This document shows, piece after piece, positions 5,399-7,358 of a DNA stretch of 7,358 nucleotides (positions are counted from its first letter, which is position 1; the number at the start of each line of letters is the position of its first letter). The stretch comes from Bacillota bacterium (GTDB taxonomy: Bacteria; Bacillota; Clostridia; Lachnospirales; Cellulosilyticaceae): assembly GCA_023415525.1 (NCBI GenBank), contig JAEZKI010000050.1, positions 1 through 7,358 of the forward strand. Reading direction: 5' to 3'. Under the pieces are notes generated by a model. That model did no database searches, was not told where the DNA came from, and worked only from the letters and a program-made list of their open reading frames with translations. The position numbers and the translations under genes were made by a program.

Positions 5399-7117
5399 AT
5401 GCTAAAAAATATTAGAACCTCCGTAAGTGCTCATTTCAGCCCTTCTACACGCATTAAAGATAAACTACTTCGCAGCTTTGGCATTATTATCCTTATAACA
5501 ATCATCCTCGCCCTCTATGCTACCTCTAATATAGTTGCCATGGCTAAGCAAACTCAGACCTTTTACTCCTCTTCTTATCACTCCACCAATATAATGTGGG
5601 ATATGCGTAGAAACATGGTTGCCGTTCAAAGAGAACTTTATAAAAGTCTTACCGTATCTACGACTGCCCAGATTCAACAAGCGCTTAGCAGTAGTAGTCA
5701 AAATGCTACTAATATTATTTTATATATTCAAGAATTAAAGAAAGTATTTAGTTCTTCTGAAGATAAGATGGTTATTCTAGAAGCTATTGAACAAGGTCTT
5801 AAAGAAGCTGCTACCATTCGAGCAGACACTCACAAACTTATTGAATCTCATGAAAAAACTAGAGCCCTCTTACTTATAAATGAGGAGTATATGCCACGCC
5901 TTGATCAAATAAGTAGCTCCATTATACAATTATTTGATTTAGTGGAACAAGATGCTAAGAACTATGCAGATAATGCTTATACACTTCGTAATTTATCCCT
6001 CCTGCTAACCCTGCTCTTCCTTGTTGTTGGTATAGTTATAGCCTTTAAAATTGCCTTCTCCATCACGCGTTTTATTACTAAACCTCTTAAAGAAATAGGC
6101 CTAGCTGCTGATCAAATAGCTAATGGTAACCTAAATATAAATTTGGATTATCAAGATGATACTGAGCTGGGTTCTCTGTCTGATAGCATACGTTCTATTA
6201 TTTCTACTATGCAACACTATATTTATAATATAGATGAAGTCTTAAAAATCATAGGAAACGGTGACCTCACCTCAACGATTACATTAGACTACATTGGAGA
6301 TTTTGCCAGTATTAAAAAATCTATGGAACATATCACATCATCTCTCCTCACCACTTTAACTGCTATTGATCAATCTGCAGAGCAAGTAAAAGCAGGCGCC
6401 CAACAAGTTTCCAGTACTTCACAAAATTTAGCAGAAGGTTCTAGTGAGCAAGCAAGCGTTGTCGAAGAATTTATCGCCTCTATTGATAATATAACAGATC
6501 ATATTCAGCAAAATACAGAATATATTAAAGTTATTGAAGAAAGCTCCCAAACTGCTAAAGCTAATGCCCATCAAGGGAGTGCCTCTATGGAGCAACTTTT
6601 AGTTGCTATTAAAGAAATAGATCTTTCTAGTAATAAAATAGTCCAGATTACAGAAATTATTTCTAACATCGCTGCTCAAACTAACTTATTAGCTCTAAAT
6701 GCCACTATTGAGGCGGCTAGAGCTGGTGAAGCCGGAAGAGGGTTTGCTGTAGTCGCTCAAGAAGTACGTACCTTGGCAGATCAAAGTGCGGAGACAGTCC
6801 ATACTATCGGCAATATCATAAAAGAAAGTCTTGCTCATATCCATACAGGTCAATTAATTGCTACAGATACCTCTAGCAAATTAAAAGAAATTCATGATTC
6901 AACTTATAAAACAGCTGAAATGGTATCTACTATCTCCAGAGTATCTGACCAACAAAGAGATTCCCTGGATGAGATTAGAAAAGGTATTCATCAAGTGGGT
7001 AAAATTGTTCAAACCAATGCCTCCTTGTCTCAAGAAAATACTTCTATAAGTGAAGAACTCTTCTCCACTTCTGAACACCTAAAAAATCTTATCTCCCATT
7101 TTAAACTAACCTCCTAA
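5399..7117 (+). CDS. Methyl-accepting chemotaxis protein, two transmembrane segments, tandem HAMP
   Basis: This is a 572-residue chemoreceptor. A short basic cytoplasmic N-terminus precedes TM1 (about 27-48). An extracellular helical domain of about 150 residues (49-198) resembles the four-helix-bundle MCP sensor, and TM2 spans about 199-218. A HAMP domain (219-272, with [18 protein letters not shown]) is followed by a second HAMP-like segment (about 275-325, with [14 protein letters not shown] and [10 protein letters not shown]). The cytoplasmic coiled-coil hairpin has its tip at 419-464 ([36 protein letters not shown]), the conserved contact for CheA and CheW. There is no C-terminal CheR-tethering pentapeptide. 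Family knowledge says ligand binding outside modulates CheA and flagellar rotation; the ligand here is unknown. AAAGGA lies 7 nt before the ATG. A possible -10 (TATAAA, 5354-5359) lacks a good -35, and no SigD element is seen. No che or flagellar genes are adjacent, so it is an orphan receptor. Confidence 0.95.
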   Translation: MLKNIRTSVSAHFSPSTRIKDKLLRSFGIIILITIILALYATSNIVAMAKQTQTFYSSSYHSTNIMWDMRRNMVAVQRELYKSLTVSTTAQIQQALSSSSQNATNIILYIQELKKVFSSSEDKMVILEAIEQGLKEAATIRADTHKLIESHEKTRALLLINEEYMPRLDQISSSIIQLFDLVEQDAKNYADNAYTLRNLSLLLTLLFLVVGIVIAFKIAFSITRFITKPLKEIGLAADQIANGNLNINLDYQDDTELGSLSDSIRSIISTMQHYIYNIDEVLKIIGNGDLTSTITLDYIGDFASIKKSMEHITSSLLTTLTAIDQSAEQVKAGAQQVSSTSQNLAEGSSEQASVVEEFIASIDNITDHIQQNTEYIKVIEESSQTAKANAHQGSASMEQLLVAIKEIDLSSNKIVQITEIISNIAAQTNLLALNATIEAARAGEAGRGFAVVAQEVRTLADQSAETVHTIGNIIKESLAHIHTGQLIATDTSSKLKEIHDSTYKTAEMVSTISRVSDQQRDSLDEIRKGIHQVGKIVQTNASLSQENTSISEELFSTSEHLKNLISHFKLTS

Positions 7118-7144
7118 TTAAAACCTTAGTGTATATTTCAAAAA

Positions 7145-7193
7145 AAGTCTAATCCATTAACCTTATTCTTATCTTGTCCTATGGGTTAGACTT
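7145..7193. terminator. Bidirectional terminator between convergent genes
   Basis: AAGTCTAATCCAT (7145-7157) pairs with ATGGGTTAGACTT (7181-7193), thirteen pairs with a single T-G wobble, around a 23-nt loop. On the minus strand the stem is followed by seven T (A-run 7140-7146), making a strong terminator for the SH3b gene. On the plus strand the tail is CTTTATT, which is weaker but serves the chemoreceptor gene 28 nt upstream. Confidence 0.82.
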
Positions 7194-7198
7194 CTTTA

Positions 7199-7358
7199 TT
7201 AATCCCATTGATAGAAGGGGCCAAATGGTTTAGGATAACCTTCCCCATCTATATAGCTCCAACCTTTCTCCCCATTAGCATACTGAAGCTCCACCCAATT
7301 TTTTGCATCTGTAGAAATGGCAATCACAGGTGTTCCATCTGAGAGCTGTGTCTTTGAG
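7199..7358 (-). CDS. C-terminal SH3b domain of a probable secreted or wall protein (partial)
   Basis: These are the last 52 codons of a minus-strand gene that enters from the right edge and stops at TAA 7201-7199. The visible sequence includes LSDGTPVIAISTDAKNWVEL, then YANGEKGWSYIDG, and ends GPFYQWD. The pattern GTPV-x-W-x-NG-x-GW is that of a bacterial SH3 (SH3b/SH3_3) repeat, which usually binds cell-wall peptides or spaces domains in exported hydrolases. The catalytic or main domain lies outside the window, so the full function cannot be named. It ends 6 nt from the bidirectional terminator and converges on the chemoreceptor gene. Confidence 0.72.
   Translation of the reverse strand, partial: SKTQLSDGTPVIAISTDAKNWVELQYANGEKGWSYIDGEGYPKPFGPFYQWD

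Noticed and set aside
5465..5701. 78-codon minus-strand ORF inside the chemoreceptor gene
   Set aside because: It is antisense to the TM1 and sensor region of a certain gene and has no start signals.

Overview
The window looks like a chromosomal segment from a low-GC, spore-forming, motile Clostridia-type Firmicute. The reasons are the AT-rich intergenic DNA, strong AGGAGG-type ribosome binding sites, SigA-like promoters, a clostridial ClpB N-terminus, a PdaA-type spore cortex deacetylase and a two-transmembrane chemoreceptor. A Lachnospirales/Cellulosilyticum-like host is a guess from general flavour and cannot be proved from the sequence alone. I see no insertion sequences, phage genes, CRISPR arrays, rRNA or tRNA.

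Layout. On the minus strand, from about 1093 down to 1, a consensus SigA promoter drives a ribbon-helix-helix (RHH) DNA-binding protein (1043-402). After only 19 nt comes the start of clpB, which runs off the left edge. Divergently, an extended -10 promoter precedes a secreted PdaA-type polysaccharide deacetylase (1215-2126) whose N-terminal linker is built of four imperfect 12-residue repeats. That gene ends at a clean intrinsic terminator. A 230-nt AT-rich gap follows, with a tandem 17-bp repeat overlapping a SigA-like promoter. It leads into a large MalT/LuxR-type STAND-ATPase transcription regulator (2464-4923), which appears to use ACG as its start codon. After another terminator come an unrecognised 75-residue acidic protein (5066-5293) and a methyl-accepting chemotaxis protein with two consecutive HAMP-like segments (5399-7117). 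A 13-bp stem then forms a convergent terminator shared with the 3' end of a minus-strand SH3b-domain protein that runs off the right edge.

How the genes may work together. The RHH protein and ClpB look like one operon, which would place a protein disaggregase next to a possible DNA-binding regulator rather than under a visible CtsR or CIRCE element. The deacetylase is probably a single-gene unit acting on spore cortex or cell-wall peptidoglycan. The LuxR-type regulator, the small acidic protein and the chemoreceptor share a strand, but a terminator separates the regulator from the other two, so any functional link is inference.

The points most worth checking are the ACG start with its promoter-overlapping tandem repeat, the RHH-clpB linkage with its re-assigned GTG start, and the unknown 75-residue ORF. 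I did not find a convincing multi-gene novel system.
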